From NCBI GenBank assembly GCA_051252415.1, contig JBPOGA010000003.1, positions 124,001 through 188,000 on the forward strand: a DNA stretch of 64,000 nt, in the 5' to 3' direction. The notes under the pieces are model-generated. The model worked only from the letters and a program-made list of their open reading frames with translations, was not told the origin of the DNA and did not search any database. This document shows positions 1 through 9,457 of this stretch, in pieces. The position numbers and the translations under genes were made by a program. This DNA comes from JBPOFY01 sp051252415 (GTDB lineage: Bacteria > Verrucomicrobiota > Verrucomicrobiia > Opitutales > Coraliomargaritaceae). Position 1 is the first letter of the stretch. The number at the start of each line of letters is the position of its first letter.

Positions 1-8
1 TCATACTT

Positions 9-90
9 TTTGATGGTAGGGACGCTTGCCCTCAAGCGTCCGGGCGTCACGCCAGTATCTAAGGACGGCTGGGGCAGCCGTCCCTATCAA
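9..90. repeat. REP-like double hairpin
   Basis: Two perfect short hairpins stand side by side: GACGCTTG at 21-28 pairs with 33-40, and GGACGGCT at 63-70 pairs with 76-83. The outer sequence AGGGACG near 18-24 can also pair with CGTCCCT near 79-85, giving a cloverleaf-like unit. No ORF covers it. The rest of 91-270 is AT-rich; copies of AATAAGGTT near 99 and its complement near 207 hint at another small inverted-repeat element. Confidence 0.5.
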
Positions 91-270
91 TTCCAATAAG
101 GTTAAACCTTACCTGGAGAGGAATTATACCACTTTTAGAAATGTTTGACCTTATTAAGTTTCGGTTTCGTCGAGACGGAGCTGCGCTACCGCGCCAAACC
201 TTATTCAAATTGGTATTACATCGTTAGCTCAGTAGCCATTTGTGTGCTTCCAAAAAATTGCCGATAAACC

Positions 271-308
271 AAAAAAAAGAGCTCATGGAGAAAATCTCCA
301 TGAGCTCT
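271..308 (-). terminator. Rho-independent terminator of the PL7 gene
   Basis: A 13-bp perfect stem (278-290 with 296-308, loop AAAAT) is followed, when read on the minus strand, by eight T residues (271-278 complement). It lies about 65 bases after the stop codon of the large minus-strand gene, a textbook intrinsic terminator. Confidence 0.9.
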
Positions 309-372
309 AAATTGATACGAAGCTTGCACTGATGCTCCCCAGAATCAGGGAGCACCAGTGTGCTCGTAAGGG

Positions 373-3300
373 TTATGGTGCAGCGTTTGGATCGATGCTA
401 AACCGGATGAAGAACGGGCTGCCGCTAGGTAGCTCGATAGTATCGTAGAAGCGGAGCGTGCGAACACCTCCACTGTCTGAGATGACATCGCGGTTGGCAG
501 TGATAACGCGCCATGAGCCGGTGAGGTCGTGTGAAGCTTCGACATCGATGGCGAGTAGATCATCCATTGCGGATACGGTTTCGATAATAACACTGCCGCG
601 AACGGTTCCAACTGTGTGTGTTCCAAGGATCAGAGCAGTCGGTGTATCGTTCGTGCCAGCATCCGTGCCTTGCCAAACTTCCATGAAGTTTAGATCTCCG
701 TCGCCATCTGGATCAGCGCCGACTCCGATGATCGCGAGGTCAGTTTCACCGTCGAATGGGCCACCTGTGCCTGCGAGGGCTTCGGAGACGACATCCTGAT
801 TGGTGCTAGCAACTGCATTTACAGTGATCGTGACTTCGGCGGTATCCTTAAGTCCTGGAGTGCCGTCGTCGGTAACAGTGACGGTTAGCGTGTAGGATGG
901 AGTTGTTCCAGCATCGAGCCCTGCAGCGACTTCAATGAGGCCACCGCTAGTGATCGAGAAGGCACCACCTGTGTTACCACCAGTGATGGCGAAGCTACTG
1001 ATGGCGCTGTCATCGCTGGCAGCTACAGTAAGGACATCGTCACCAACTAGAGCATCTTCATCAATGGATCCGCTGTTGTCCGTGGCAACTGGGGGAGCAT
1101 TACCAGACACATCAAGCGCTGTTTCAACTTTGATGTTGGTGAACGTGATCCCGTTGTCCGCAACACCTGACGTATTGACAGATCCGAAGGTGTTGGAATT
1201 TACCCACGCTCCGAGCATGCCGAAGTTATTGGCGATGGTTCCGTCTGCATCACTCGCAGTGTGAGTGACCAGCGGTGAACCACCTTGGCTTAATGTCGCG
1301 GTGATATCCATACTGCCAGTGTTTGTTCTCGTGAGTGAAAGAACGACTACATATTCCGTGCTTGCCAAGATCGTGAAGCCGCCGACGTCGTCGGGGCTGG
1401 CACTGAGTTGGTTCCACTCACTAGTGGTTCCTAGGAATCGTCCTTGAGGATCTAATAGGTCGTGTTCTCGGATTGTGACATTATCGCTGCTATCTGTCAT
1501 GTTAACATCGAAATCAATCATATATCCTGGTAGGCCAACATAGAGTGGGTTAGGAGTGCTGGATGATGAGTTCAAGTCAGCAGCTAATCCACTGTCGTTA
1601 AGATCCATGAGCGCGAACTTTAAGGCGCCATCTCGGTCTGTGCCGACTGTTGCCGGAGTGGTGAATGTGAGTGTTGCAGTCATTGTATCACCGACGTTCA
1701 GTGTTTGTGGGTTGAACGTGCCATGTATACCGCGACCCGATGGGCCTGAACGAAGACCAAGTCCAGTGGCGTCGATCTCGATTGCACTACCGCTAGACGA
1801 ACTAGACGACCACCAATCCGCATCTACCTCGGTGCCACCGGCACCTGTGCCAGTTGCAGTTCGGTTAATGTCCGCGAAACTGTCATCAAAGAGCGTGCCG
1901 CCTGTGAATGGTGCGACCACTGTGATCTCCAATGTTGCTGTGTCGCTGCCACCTGTGGCGTCGACTTGCACGGTGAAGGAATTAAGGCCAAGATCGCCCA
2001 CAAGTGGCGTTCCAGATAATGTTCCGTCCGTCGCCACGCTAAGCCATGCTGGTCCTCCGGTTTTAGTGAAGGTCATTGTGTCCGATTCAAAATCGGAAGC
2101 ATTGTCGGCCAAGGTATTGCCGCTGTAGGCAACATCTTGAGTCGCATTGAGCTCAACAATCGGATCGGAGCTGAATTCAGGTGCCTGATTAACGACTCCC
2201 CCACCATCGACTTCAATTGTGATGTTGGAGAAGGTGATGCCGTTATCTTCAGCCGCACCATGTGTAGTTACGGAACCAAAGACGCCGGAGTTAGCCCAAA
2301 TGCCAAGCATGCCGAAGTTGTTCACGATGCCACTTGCATCGTTCGCGGTGAAAGTATCCAGCTGACCAACACCAGTTTGACTTAATGTAGCAGTGATATC
2401 CATACTGTCTGCACCAGTCCGCTCGACTTGGATCACAACAACATACTCAGTTGACGCTGCGAAATCATAGCCAACGTTTGAGCTATCGCCTAAACTATCC
2501 CAATCACCACTTGATGATAGATAATTACCTGTAGTGAGTGCCACATTGTGTTCCAATATTTGAATATCATCGCCGGCATCTGTTCTATTGACGTCGAGGA
2601 AAACAGCGTAACCAGGCAGCCCCTCATAGAGCGCATTAGGTCTATTTAGGTCGGCTTCTAGTCCGGCATTGTTTAAGTCCAGAAGTGCTAACCTGAAACC
2701 GCTACCCTTGTTGTCGCCAACAGTTACCGGTGTGGTAAATGTGAGCGTTGCTGTGAGCGAGTCGCCTTCAGCGAGTGTCTGTGGGGTAAATGTGCCATGG
2801 ATTCCACGACCCGAAGTGCCCGAGACCAGACCTAGCTGGTTCGTGTAAACTTCGATTGCATTACCGCCGGCATCACTAGATGACCACCAGTTAGCGTCCA
2901 ATGAGCCAGTCTTGGTCCGATCACCGTCCGCGAAGCTGTCGTCTACGAGCACAGGGCTCGCGGCTGCAACCGTGATATTCAACGTAGCTGTGTTGCTACC
3001 GCCTGCATCGGCGACCTGCACGGTAAAGACGTCGAGACCTTCGCCTGCAGGTGGTGTTCCGCCCAAGTCTCCGTTGGCTGCAACAGTCAACCAAGCGGGT
3101 CCGCCTGTTTTCGAGAACGTCATTGCATCCCCTTCAAAATCGGAGGCATCACCAGCCAGAGAGCCACTGTAGGCGGCACCTACAGTCGCATCAGCTTTAA
3201 CTGTTGGATCGAAGGTGAAGGCTGGAGCCTGATTTGCTGACAAATTAAGCAGTTCCACTTTTACATTGGAAATAGTGATACCATTGTCCGGATCGGAGGC

Positions 3301-4710
3301 GGTAGTGGAACCGAAGGCGCCACCATTTGCCCAGATTCCGAGCATACCGAAGTGATTTGCGATGCTGCTCGCATCCTCTTCCGTGTGGCTATCCAATACT
3401 GTGCCGTCTGCGGCGCTTAATGTACCAAATATATCTAGTGTGTCTGCACCTGTTCTTGTGACTGATATTACGACCTCATATTCTGTGCTTGCGAGGAAAT
3501 CGTAGCCAACGTTTGTGCCGTTACCTAGACTGGTCCATTCACCGCTGATTGCCATGAATCGTCCTGTGGCGTTAGGTGTATTGTGCTTCCTGATTGTGAT
3601 ATCATCGTCGGCAGCAAGATTGTTCACATCGAACTCAATAAAGTAACCAGGCAAATCTGTGTAGAGTGGATTAGCTGGAGCGCCAGATGCATCCAAGTTT
3701 GCAGCTAAGCCGGCATCATTAAAGTCCATCAGTGCGATCTTAAAGGCACCACCCTTGTCCGAGCCGACAGTTGTCGGGGTGGTGAAGGTAATCGTCGAAG
3801 TCAACGTCTCTCCGATCGCCAATGTCTGTGGTGCGAATGTGCCGTGGAGTCCACGACCAGAGGTGCCCGAAACGAGACCTAGCTCATTCGTTGCTATTTC
3901 CACTGAATTGCCGCCTGTAGAACTCGATGACCACCAGTCTGCTTGAAGTGCGCCAGTATTAGCAAGGTCAGTATCAGCGAAATCGTCATCGACGAGTGCC
4001 TTTGCGCCAGGCCAAGTGAGCTCGTTGAATCGGACAGTCGTCGCGCCAGAGTCTTGCAGGTATAGACCCGCTTTCCAGTAACTTGGCCAGTTCCAGTAGG
4101 ATACATCTAGCCCGTTGATAGAGGCGGAAGGTGTACCATTGATGGCCACGGTGAGTTCCCCCTTATCAACTGTAATGTCACAGTCAAAATACGTGCCTAA
4201 GGCCATCGAGCCAAGGTCGACAGTCGGAAGGTTCGTCGCACCAGTTGCATCATCCTTGATGATTGCATAGATTTTGCCGTCCGAAGCATCTCGGAAAATA
4301 CGAATCAATGGCTTGTTTGGCCCCGTTCCGATACCTGGATTGGCATCATCATGAATCTGCATGATCGTTACCTGATCAGCGGCCTGCGAGATAACTGCCA
4401 CGTTTGCATGCGCCGTCTGGACTGTGGTGTTCACGTTCCAGTTATGAAGGTTTCTCAATTCGGAGCGCTCGTCTACCGTATCATGGATGAAAGTCATCTT
4501 GTCCGTATCCGAGAGCGTAAAGTGTGCTTCGTCGTGTCCTGCGAGTAGTTGCGCAGATGTCGCATCAGTTCCGCTAGCGGGATACTGTAATTTAGACGCC
4601 CCAAGAGCGTTCAGGAATTTTGCTTCCGTAGATGGCGCAACCGCAGACACGAATGTCGGCGCGGCCAGAAGAGCGGCCAGGGTGGCCATTATATATCGTT
4701 TTCTAATCAT
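373..4710 (-). CDS. Secreted multidomain protein with N-terminal PL7 alginate-lyase-like domain
   Basis: 1445 residues. A signal peptide (MIRKRYIMATLAALLAAPTF..VSA) leads into a domain (about 25-240) with the three signature blocks of polysaccharide lyase family 7: RSELR (82-86), QIH (118-120) and YWKAGLYLQ (211-219). These carry the Arg, Gln/His and Tyr used in beta-elimination of alginate. Three related modules of about 240 residues follow, each starting like DD(D/S)FAD and containing WWSSS and SGRG(L/I)HGTF (from about 239, 590 and 925). The first two are followed by Ig-like (He_PIG type) domains with the block TKTGGPAWL or SKTGGPAWL. A cadherin-like domain lies near 1200-1310 and a short C-terminal domain ends the chain. 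The protein is probably exported and alginate-degrading. The repeated modules may bind carbohydrate, which is inference. A strong terminator follows. Confidence 0.85.
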   Translation of the reverse strand: MIRKRYIMATLAALLAAPTFVSAVAPSTEAKFLNALGASKLQYPASGTDATSAQLLAGHDEAHFTLSDTDKMTFIHDTVDERSELRNLHNWNVNTTVQTAHANVAVISQAADQVTIMQIHDDANPGIGTGPNKPLIRIFRDASDGKIYAIIKDDATGATNLPTVDLGSMALGTYFDCDITVDKGELTVAINGTPSASINGLDVSYWNWPSYWKAGLYLQDSGATTVRFNELTWPGAKALVDDDFADTDLANTGALQADWWSSSSTGGNSVEIATNELGLVSGTSGRGLHGTFAPQTLAIGETLTSTITFTTPTTVGSDKGGAFKIALMDFNDAGLAANLDASGAPANPLYTDLPGYFIEFDVNNLAADDDITIRKHNTPNATGRFMAISGEWTSLGNGTNVGYDFLASTEYEVVISVTRTGADTLDIFGTLSAADGTVLDSHTEEDASSIANHFGMLGIWANGGAFGSTTASDPDNGITISNVKVELLNLSANQAPAFTFDPTVKADATVGAAYSGSLAGDASDFEGDAMTFSKTGGPAWLTVAANGDLGGTPPAGEGLDVFTVQVADAGGSNTATLNITVAAASPVLVDDSFADGDRTKTGSLDANWWSSSDAGGNAIEVYTNQLGLVSGTSGRGIHGTFTPQTLAEGDSLTATLTFTTPVTVGDNKGSGFRLALLDLNNAGLEADLNRPNALYEGLPGYAVFLDVNRTDAGDDIQILEHNVALTTGNYLSSSGDWDSLGDSSNVGYDFAASTEYVVVIQVERTGADSMDITATLSQTGVGQLDTFTANDASGIVNNFGMLGIWANSGVFGSVTTHGAAEDNGITFSNITIEVDGGGVVNQAPEFSSDPIVELNATQDVAYSGNTLADNASDFESDTMTFTKTGGPAWLSVATDGTLSGTPLVGDLGLNSFTVQVDATGGSDTATLEITVVAPFTGGTLFDDSFADINRTATGTGAGGTEVDADWWSSSSSSGSAIEIDATGLGLRSGPSGRGIHGTFNPQTLNVGDTMTATLTFTTPATVGTDRDGALKFALMDLNDSGLAADLNSSSSTPNPLYVGLPGYMIDFDVNMTDSSDNVTIREHDLLDPQGRFLGTTSEWNQLSASPDDVGGFTILASTEYVVVLSLTRTNTGSMDITATLSQGGSPLVTHTASDADGTIANNFGMLGAWVNSNTFGSVNTSGVADNGITFTNIKVETALDVSGNAPPVATDNSGSIDEDALVGDDVLTVAASDDSAISSFAITGGNTGGAFSITSGGLIEVAAGLDAGTTPSYTLTVTVTDDGTPGLKDTAEVTITVNAVASTNQDVVSEALAGTGGPFDGETDLAIIGVGADPDGDGDLNFMEVWQGTDAGTNDTPTALILGTHTVGTVRGSVIIETVSAMDDLLAIDVEASHDLTGSWRVITANRDVISDSGGVRTLRFYDTIELPSGSPFFIRFSIDPNAAP

Positions 4711-4842
4711 GATTGTAACAGTGGGGTGGTACGTTCGAATTCGAATTTGAACTCGTTGAATTAAATCTGAGCTTCAAGCTCAGAAAGGATAAAGCCATGC
4801 GTGCGCATGGGAACTAGGGTATTAATAAACATTAACGATAAT

Positions 4843-4858
4843 TAATAAGTATTAATAA
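4843..4858. promoter_or_regulatory. AT-rich motif shared with the beta-helix gene
   Basis: TAATAAGTATTAATAA lies about 130 bases upstream of the PL7 start codon, in a run of ATTAAT repeats (4821-4862). Its exact 16-base reverse complement occurs upstream of the 1056-residue beta-helix gene (53875-53890). A common operator for two exported polysaccharide genes is possible, but AT-rich chance similarity cannot be ruled out. Confidence 0.3.
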
Positions 4859-5014
4859 TACCTCCTGGTCAAGCAAGATATAGTGGCTTCCCCCTTTGTG
4901 CTTCGATTTTAAGTACGGGGTAAAAGGAATGAGGTCCTTGATTTGGGAGCGTAGGCCTCCGTGCCGGCACCCGTGTTAATAGGGCGACTCATAACAGATA
5001 CGGACGCGAAGGTC

Positions 5015-5219
5015 GAATGGCACTACCTTAGGACGGAATTGAGCTCCGTGAAAGATGTACCTGTAGTTTAAAATTACGCACCTTCTGCTAAGGGAAGGTG
5101 CCTGCGCTTGTGGGTTCGGCAAGCTCAGGGCAGGAAAGGAGGAGAGCTTGAACTTCGTATTTAAGTGGCTCTGTAGATCAGCTATACCAGTTCGCTTAGT
5201 GCTAAAGGTAGTGCCATTC
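5015..5219. mobile_element. MITE-like element, copy A
   Basis: About 205 bp bounded by 15-bp perfect terminal inverted repeats, GAATGGCACTACCTT at 5015-5029 and its complement at 5205-5219. It contains an inner hairpin (CACCTTC..GAAGGTG) and no ORF of its own. A second, longer copy lies inverted at 9129-9457 and matches it at both ends. It occupies most of the 600-base gap between the PL7 gene and dus; the rest of the gap is AT-rich upstream DNA plus a C-tract near 5270. Confidence 0.65.
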
Positions 5220-5312
5220 CACGGAGCTCCGCGCTCCCGTTTCCTGGGGTGCCCTGCCATTCAATTGCCCCCCCCCCTTTATTATACTGCGGAAATAGGC
5301 GAAAAACACCTT

Positions 5313-6377
5313 TTACAAACTACAGCCTTGGCTCGTCTCGCAATTGGGGCGTGCGATGAGGCCTTTGATCGGCTCGTCGGGAAAGGGTTGTTCAGCACGC
5401 CCGTTGTCGATTAGGTGGCGGTCGCAAATCACATCTAGTTCAGCTTTGCTCTTCGCACGGCGCATGTCATGGAGGAATTTACCATCTACATCGACTCCGA
5501 GTCCGACGAAATTCAGGAACTTCTTCATGTGGTTGATGTGATATTCGCCGTTTCGATCAGGGTGGCTGGTGGCCACGATTAGATCTTCGATATATTCACG
5601 GACATCGCCGAGAGTCGGTTGAAAAACTGTCTGACCTGCGAAATGCTCACGGTGTTGGCGGAAAATCCACGGGTTACGTATACAGGAGCGGCCGATCATG
5701 AGGCCTGCGCTCTTGGTTTCGTCGAGCACCCATTGGCCTTTTTTGACTGAAGTGACGTTGCCATTGGCGAGCACGGGGCAGGGCACGCGCTCTGCGGCAC
5801 GTTTGATGTATTCGTAGTGCACCTCGCTTCGGTAGGCTTCTTTGACGGTGCGAGCGTGTAGGCTGAGGAGGTCGACCTTATGCTTCTCGATCAGGTCGAG
5901 GATCGCTTCAAAGTGTTTATCACTATCAAAGCCGATACGCATTTTAACTGTGAAGCGGCCCTTGATCGCGGCGCGTAAGCAGCTGAGCACCTCGTCGACT
6001 TTAGAAGGTTCGCGCAGCAATCCGCCGCCAACGTTCTTTTTATACACCTTTGGTGCCGGGCAACCCATGTTGAGGTCGATGCCGGCAAGAGGTAGTTCGG
6101 TGTCTTCCATCGCTTTGACCGTGCGCTCTAGGTCGGGCAGGCTCTCGCCGATCATTTGCCCGAAGATTGGGCGACCTGTGTCGTGGTGGCAGATGGAGTC
6201 GACGATGTGCTTTTCCAAAGTCGAATGCCCATGCACGCGGAAATACTCGGTGAACAGTAGGTCGGGCGCGCCGTATTTACCGAGTAAGCGCATGAACGGC
6301 AAGGTCGTCACATCTTGCATGGGTGCAAGTGCGGTCCACGGTTGGCCGGGAATCAAAGGGTCTGGAAGTGAAATCAT
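5313..6377 (-). CDS. dus: tRNA-dihydrouridine synthase
   Basis: 354 residues. FMN-dependent reduction of uridine to dihydrouridine in tRNA D-loops. The N-terminus has LAPMQDVTTLPF, the phosphate/FMN-binding start of the TIM barrel. NMGCPAPKV holds the catalytic Cys, followed by the family's GGGLLR. VKMRIGF, LLSLHARTV and VLANGNV are the later FMN-barrel strands, and GLMIGRSCIRNPWIF the Dus-specific end. Length and motif order are normal for DUF-type Dus proteins; which of DusA/B/C it corresponds to cannot be decided here. ATG start. It is followed at some distance by minus-strand genes of unrelated function. Confidence 0.92.
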   Translation of the reverse strand: MISLPDPLIPGQPWTALAPMQDVTTLPFMRLLGKYGAPDLLFTEYFRVHGHSTLEKHIVDSICHHDTGRPIFGQMIGESLPDLERTVKAMEDTELPLAGIDLNMGCPAPKVYKKNVGGGLLREPSKVDEVLSCLRAAIKGRFTVKMRIGFDSDKHFEAILDLIEKHKVDLLSLHARTVKEAYRSEVHYEYIKRAAERVPCPVLANGNVTSVKKGQWVLDETKSAGLMIGRSCIRNPWIFRQHREHFAGQTVFQPTLGDVREYIEDLIVATSHPDRNGEYHINHMKKFLNFVGLGVDVDGKFLHDMRRAKSKAELDVICDRHLIDNGRAEQPFPDEPIKGLIARPNCETSQGCSL

Positions 6378-6406
6378 TTAACCACGAAGTGCACGGAGGC
6401 ACGAAG

Positions 6407-6778
6407 TTAGAGGACGATGCGTTTGATGCCATTTTTCAGAACTGGCACATTATAATTGATCAAGAGTCCAACGCGGCATCCTGTGAGTTTTAGATAGGTG
6501 AGTAACTGTGCTTCGTGAACAGGCAATAACTCTTTTACATGCTTATTCTCGATGATCACCTTACGTTCGACCCAAATATCTAGTTTGAGGTCATCCCCGA
6601 CACGTTCATTCTTATAAATGAGTGGGAGTTTGAGTTGTTGCTCGAATTGATGCCTTCGAAGTTCCAATTCTTTGCAGAGGCTTCGTGCGTATATTTCTTC
6701 ATATAGTCCAGGCCCCCAGTGCTTATGCATTTCGATCGCTCCTCCAATGATGGAGTTGGTTAGTTCTTCTTCCAGCAT
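6407..6778 (-). CDS. GxxExxY family protein
   Basis: 123 residues, full family length. The naming motif appears as GLYEEIY, preceded by the usual amphipathic helix GGAIEMHKHWGPG. The later pattern of an Asp in LKLDIWVERK and ENK in VIIENKHV fits a compact PD-(D/E)xK nuclease-like fold (PDDEXK_3 group). LLINYNVPVLKNGIKRIV is the typical ending. The biochemical role of the family is not established. The upstream gap (6779-6833) contains part of a dispersed repeat also seen near 26500. Confidence 0.85.
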   Translation of the reverse strand: MLEEELTNSIIGGAIEMHKHWGPGLYEEIYARSLCKELELRRHQFEQQLKLPLIYKNERVGDDLKLDIWVERKVIIENKHVKELLPVHEAQLLTYLKLTGCRVGLLINYNVPVLKNGIKRIVL

Positions 6779-6833
6779 TGTGTGCGTTCTCCGTGTCTCT
6801 GTGCCCTCCAGCGAAGCGGGTGGTTATAGTCTG

Positions 6834-7277
6834 TTAGCTGTCTTGATTGAGGATTTTTTCAAGGATCTCAGTCATATCATCGACAGTATCGATGACCTTA
6901 CGTGCCACATAGATCGGCTTTTGCGAGGTGAGTGCCAATACAATCGAGTCGCTGGGCCGTGCATCAATTTCGACAATCTTATGCCCGAGCTCGTTTTCCA
7001 TGGAGACGATGAGGCGCGCGAAAAAAGTGCCTTGATCCACATGGTTGATCACGACGCGCTCAACTTCGGCGCCAAGGCCGTCGAGGATTGTGATCATTAG
7101 GTTGTGCGTCATTGGGCGCTCAAGCTGCTCGCCATTGACGGCTCTTTGGATCGCTTCGCCGATGCCTTGGTCGACATAGATGACAAAAGTTTTCTCAGCG
7201 CTACCAAGAAATAAGGCACACCCATTTGAGGTGGGCATGACTCCTTTGACTTCGATACATACGACATTGTTTTCCAT
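6834..7277 (-). CDS. Bifunctional nuclease (BFN) domain protein
   Basis: 147 residues from the ATG at 7277. A longer reading from a TTG at 7313 adds 12 residues outside the domain, so the ATG is preferred. Features are the NVVCIEVKGV start, RPMTHNLM, the DARPSDSIVLAL motif typical of the DUF151/BFN fold, and an acidic C-terminus. Related proteins have been reported with RNase/DNase activity, but activity here is untested. The gene is divergent from aroK. Confidence 0.85.
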   Translation of the reverse strand: MENNVVCIEVKGVMPTSNGCALFLGSAEKTFVIYVDQGIGEAIQRAVNGEQLERPMTHNLMITILDGLGAEVERVVINHVDQGTFFARLIVSMENELGHKIVEIDARPSDSIVLALTSQKPIYVARKVIDTVDDMTEILEKILNQDS

Positions 7278-7390
7278 TAAGTTTAAATATGAGTGATCTG
7301 TTCGACGTCTCAAGTGTTATATAGGATTTCACGCGATGGTATCACTTTTTTTATCGCAGAGAGTGGAGGGAGTTCGGCACACTCCACGTT

Positions 7391-7936
7391 GTGAACCAGG
7401 GAAAGAAACAGAGTCAGCCGAATTTATACCTTGTCGGTTTCATGGGCGTCGGTAAATCGGCGATCGGGCGTCGGCTTGCTCGGGAGTTGGGTTTCAAGTA
7501 TCTGGATTCTGATGATGTGATCGAGGCGCAGCAGGGGAAGTCTATCCCCGAAATATTTGCAACAGAAGGCGAGGCTCACTTTCGCCAGTGCGAACGAGCG
7601 TTCATTGAATCGGGGCACCCTTCAGAGCGTTGCGTCGTTTCGACAGGCGGGGGTCTTGTGGTTCAACCTGGAATGTCGGAGCTTTTAAAGACCAAAGGGG
7701 TTGTAATTTGTTTGTTTGCTTCGGTGGACAGTATTATCGAACGCACAAGTCGAAATAAGAACCGGCCTTTGCTGAATGTCGAAAACCCCGCCGAGCGTGT
7801 GCGTAAACTACTCGCTGAACGTGAGCCAATCTACATGAACTCCGGCGCGTGTATCTCAACAGAAGGTCGCAGCATTGTAGAAATTGTTCGCCACATTAAA
7901 CGCACCTATACGCAGTGTAGTCGTAGGCGTCGTTAG
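7391..7936 (+). CDS. aroK: Shikimate kinase
   Basis: 181 residues, GTG start. ATP-dependent phosphorylation of shikimate, fifth step of the chorismate pathway, cytoplasmic. The P-loop is GFMGVGKSAIG; the shikimate-binding Asp pair is in YLDSDDVIE; the TGGG strand-loop is at STGGGLVV; and the LID Arg is in RNKNRPLL. Length is typical. The Arg-rich tail (CSRRRR) is slightly longer than usual. The sulfotransferase gene starts 15 bases downstream, so the two are probably co-transcribed and end at the hairpin at 8901-8978. Confidence 0.93.
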   Translation: MNQGKKQSQPNLYLVGFMGVGKSAIGRRLARELGFKYLDSDDVIEAQQGKSIPEIFATEGEAHFRQCERAFIESGHPSERCVVSTGGGLVVQPGMSELLKTKGVVICLFASVDSIIERTSRNKNRPLLNVENPAERVRKLLAEREPIYMNSGACISTEGRSIVEIVRHIKRTYTQCSRRRR

Positions 7937-7951
7937 TATGTTTTTAGGGCT

Positions 7952-8884
7952 ATGAGACGTAAGGCGTTGAAATGGCTGCGGCATTTGCCGCAAAAGTATT
8001 TTGTAGACCTGCCACGCAGTAAGGAGACTGTGTTTTTAGCCTCGTCTGGTCGTAGTGGCTCTACATGGCTGCAGGAGTTGCTGACGAACTCTGGTGATTA
8101 TCGAATTTTGTTTGAGCCATTTTGCTGTGATGAAGTTGCTCAGTTTTCAGATTGGGAGCATCGGCAATATATCAATCGAGATTCGGCAGGAGCATCATAC
8201 CGCGACGCTGCTGCAGCGCTCCTTGATGGAAAGCTTCGAGGCCCATGGATCGATCAAGATAATCGCGCACTTTTTCCACGAAAGCGTTTCATTAAGGATA
8301 TTCGTGCGAATCTATTTATCGCCTGGCTGAAGCAACAGTTTCCTCAGTTGCAAGTAATCTTTCTGATGCGCCATCCGTTTAGTGTGGCGGTATCGAGAAT
8401 TCATTTGGGCTGGTCGGTGGATCTTGAAGTTTATTTTTCGCAGGAGCCTTTAATGCAGCAGCATTTTACAGGAGATGCTGCATTCTTGCGATCTATTCAA
8501 ACAGAGTTCGGTCGACAGGTCGCTTTCTGGGCAATCGAGAATGTTGTCGCGCTTAGGGAGCTTGCGAATGGGGACGCGTTGGTTGTTTCATACGAAGACT
8601 TTATTCGAAATCCGTTGTGCGAGTTTAATCGGATACTGGCATACTTAAATCAACCTGTATTAACCTCTGCTGAGTGTGGTTTTGCGCAGCGGTCGCGGTC
8701 TACTGATTTTATCAAAACAAATGAGTATCGTCTTTCAGATCGAGATATCGAGGAAGGTTTATTGATTCTGGATCGATTCAAACTCACGCAGATATACACG
8801 GATGATATTGAACGTGCACCCGAAATATCGAAACGCGATATCTTGAGGGAATTCAACTATACTGCCGCGCATCACTTTTTTTGA
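7952..8884 (+). CDS. Sulfotransferase family protein
   Basis: 310 residues. The 5'-phosphosulfate loop is clear as LASSGRSGSTWLQELL near the N-terminus, and the 3'-phosphate motif as IFLMRHPFSVAVSRI, with the conserved Arg and Ser. These mark a PAPS-dependent sulfotransferase. No signal peptide or membrane segment is evident, and the acceptor is unknown; carbohydrate or lipid sulfation in a marine bacterium is plausible. It follows aroK closely but has no obvious metabolic link to it. Confidence 0.82.
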   Translation: MRRKALKWLRHLPQKYFVDLPRSKETVFLASSGRSGSTWLQELLTNSGDYRILFEPFCCDEVAQFSDWEHRQYINRDSAGASYRDAAAALLDGKLRGPWIDQDNRALFPRKRFIKDIRANLFIAWLKQQFPQLQVIFLMRHPFSVAVSRIHLGWSVDLEVYFSQEPLMQQHFTGDAAFLRSIQTEFGRQVAFWAIENVVALRELANGDALVVSYEDFIRNPLCEFNRILAYLNQPVLTSAECGFAQRSRSTDFIKTNEYRLSDRDIEEGLLILDRFKLTQIYTDDIERAPEISKRDILREFNYTAAHHFF

Positions 8885-8900
8885 AAATAGGCACGATAAG

Positions 8901-8978
8901 AATGGGAGCAAGATGCTCCCACCACTTTGCGAATGACTGATTTTAAACAGTAGTGCGAGCATCCTGCTCCCGTTTTTT
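8901..8978 (+). terminator. Terminator-like long hairpin after the sulfotransferase gene
   Basis: Two 22-base arms (8901-8922 and 8953-8974) with a few mismatches pair around GGGAGCA..TGCTCCC. They are followed by a run of six T (8973-8978). The left arm also folds on itself. The position 16 bases after the stop supports a terminator, though the unit also looks like a REP-type repeat. Confidence 0.6.
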
Positions 8979-9128
8979 CATCATTTTCGAAATCACAATT
9001 TATGATGCGCGGCAGCATAGCCAGATATTGCTGGCTACTGTTTTGCGGGTGCAATTTTAAACGCGGGGTAAAACTGTGACTGGGTAGCGCAGCACCGTCC
9101 CGACGAAACAGAGTGAAGATGGCGAAGC

Positions 9129-9457
9129 AATGGCACTACTTTAAGCACTAAGCGAACTGTTATAGATGATCTGCAGAGCCACTTAAATACGAACTCCAAG
9201 CTCTCCTCCTTGCATGCCCTGAGCATGTCGAAGGGGTTAAGGAGGAGTCTCGGCGAAGCCGAGGAGGTGGTTCGTCGACCGTGTCTAAGCAGCTCATACG
9301 TGAACGACCCTTCCGTCTGCGGCCCTTCGACGAGCTCAGGGTGGTGAGCCTGTCGAACCCACAAGCGCAGACACCTTCCCTTGGCAGGGAAGGTGCTCAA
9401 TATCAACTACAGGTATTCATACCACGGACCTCAAATCCGTCTAAAGGTAGTGCCATT
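9129..9457. mobile_element. MITE-like element, copy B
   Basis: About 329 bp with terminal inverted repeats AATGGCACTACTTT (9129-9142) and AAGGTAGTGCCATT (9444-9457). Read on the opposite strand it aligns to copy A (5015-5219) over both outer parts. It carries an additional block of roughly 120 bases in the middle, which holds REP-like palindromes of the type CCTGAGC..GTCGAAGG. It has no transposase gene. Confidence 0.65.

Noticed and set aside
1556..2128. Plus-strand ORF of 190 residues and similar frames inside the PL7 gene
   Set aside because: Composition is the complement of the Thr/Gly/Asp-rich sense protein; the sense frame has a signal peptide, domains and a terminator.
5268..5279. Homopolymeric C tract as a phase-variation switch
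   Set aside because: It lies in a non-coding gap at the edge of a repeat and outside any gene; it may also be a sequencing artefact.
6672..7100. Plus-strand ORF across the GxxExxY and BFN genes
   Set aside because: It spans two real minus-strand genes and their spacer without a motif of its own.
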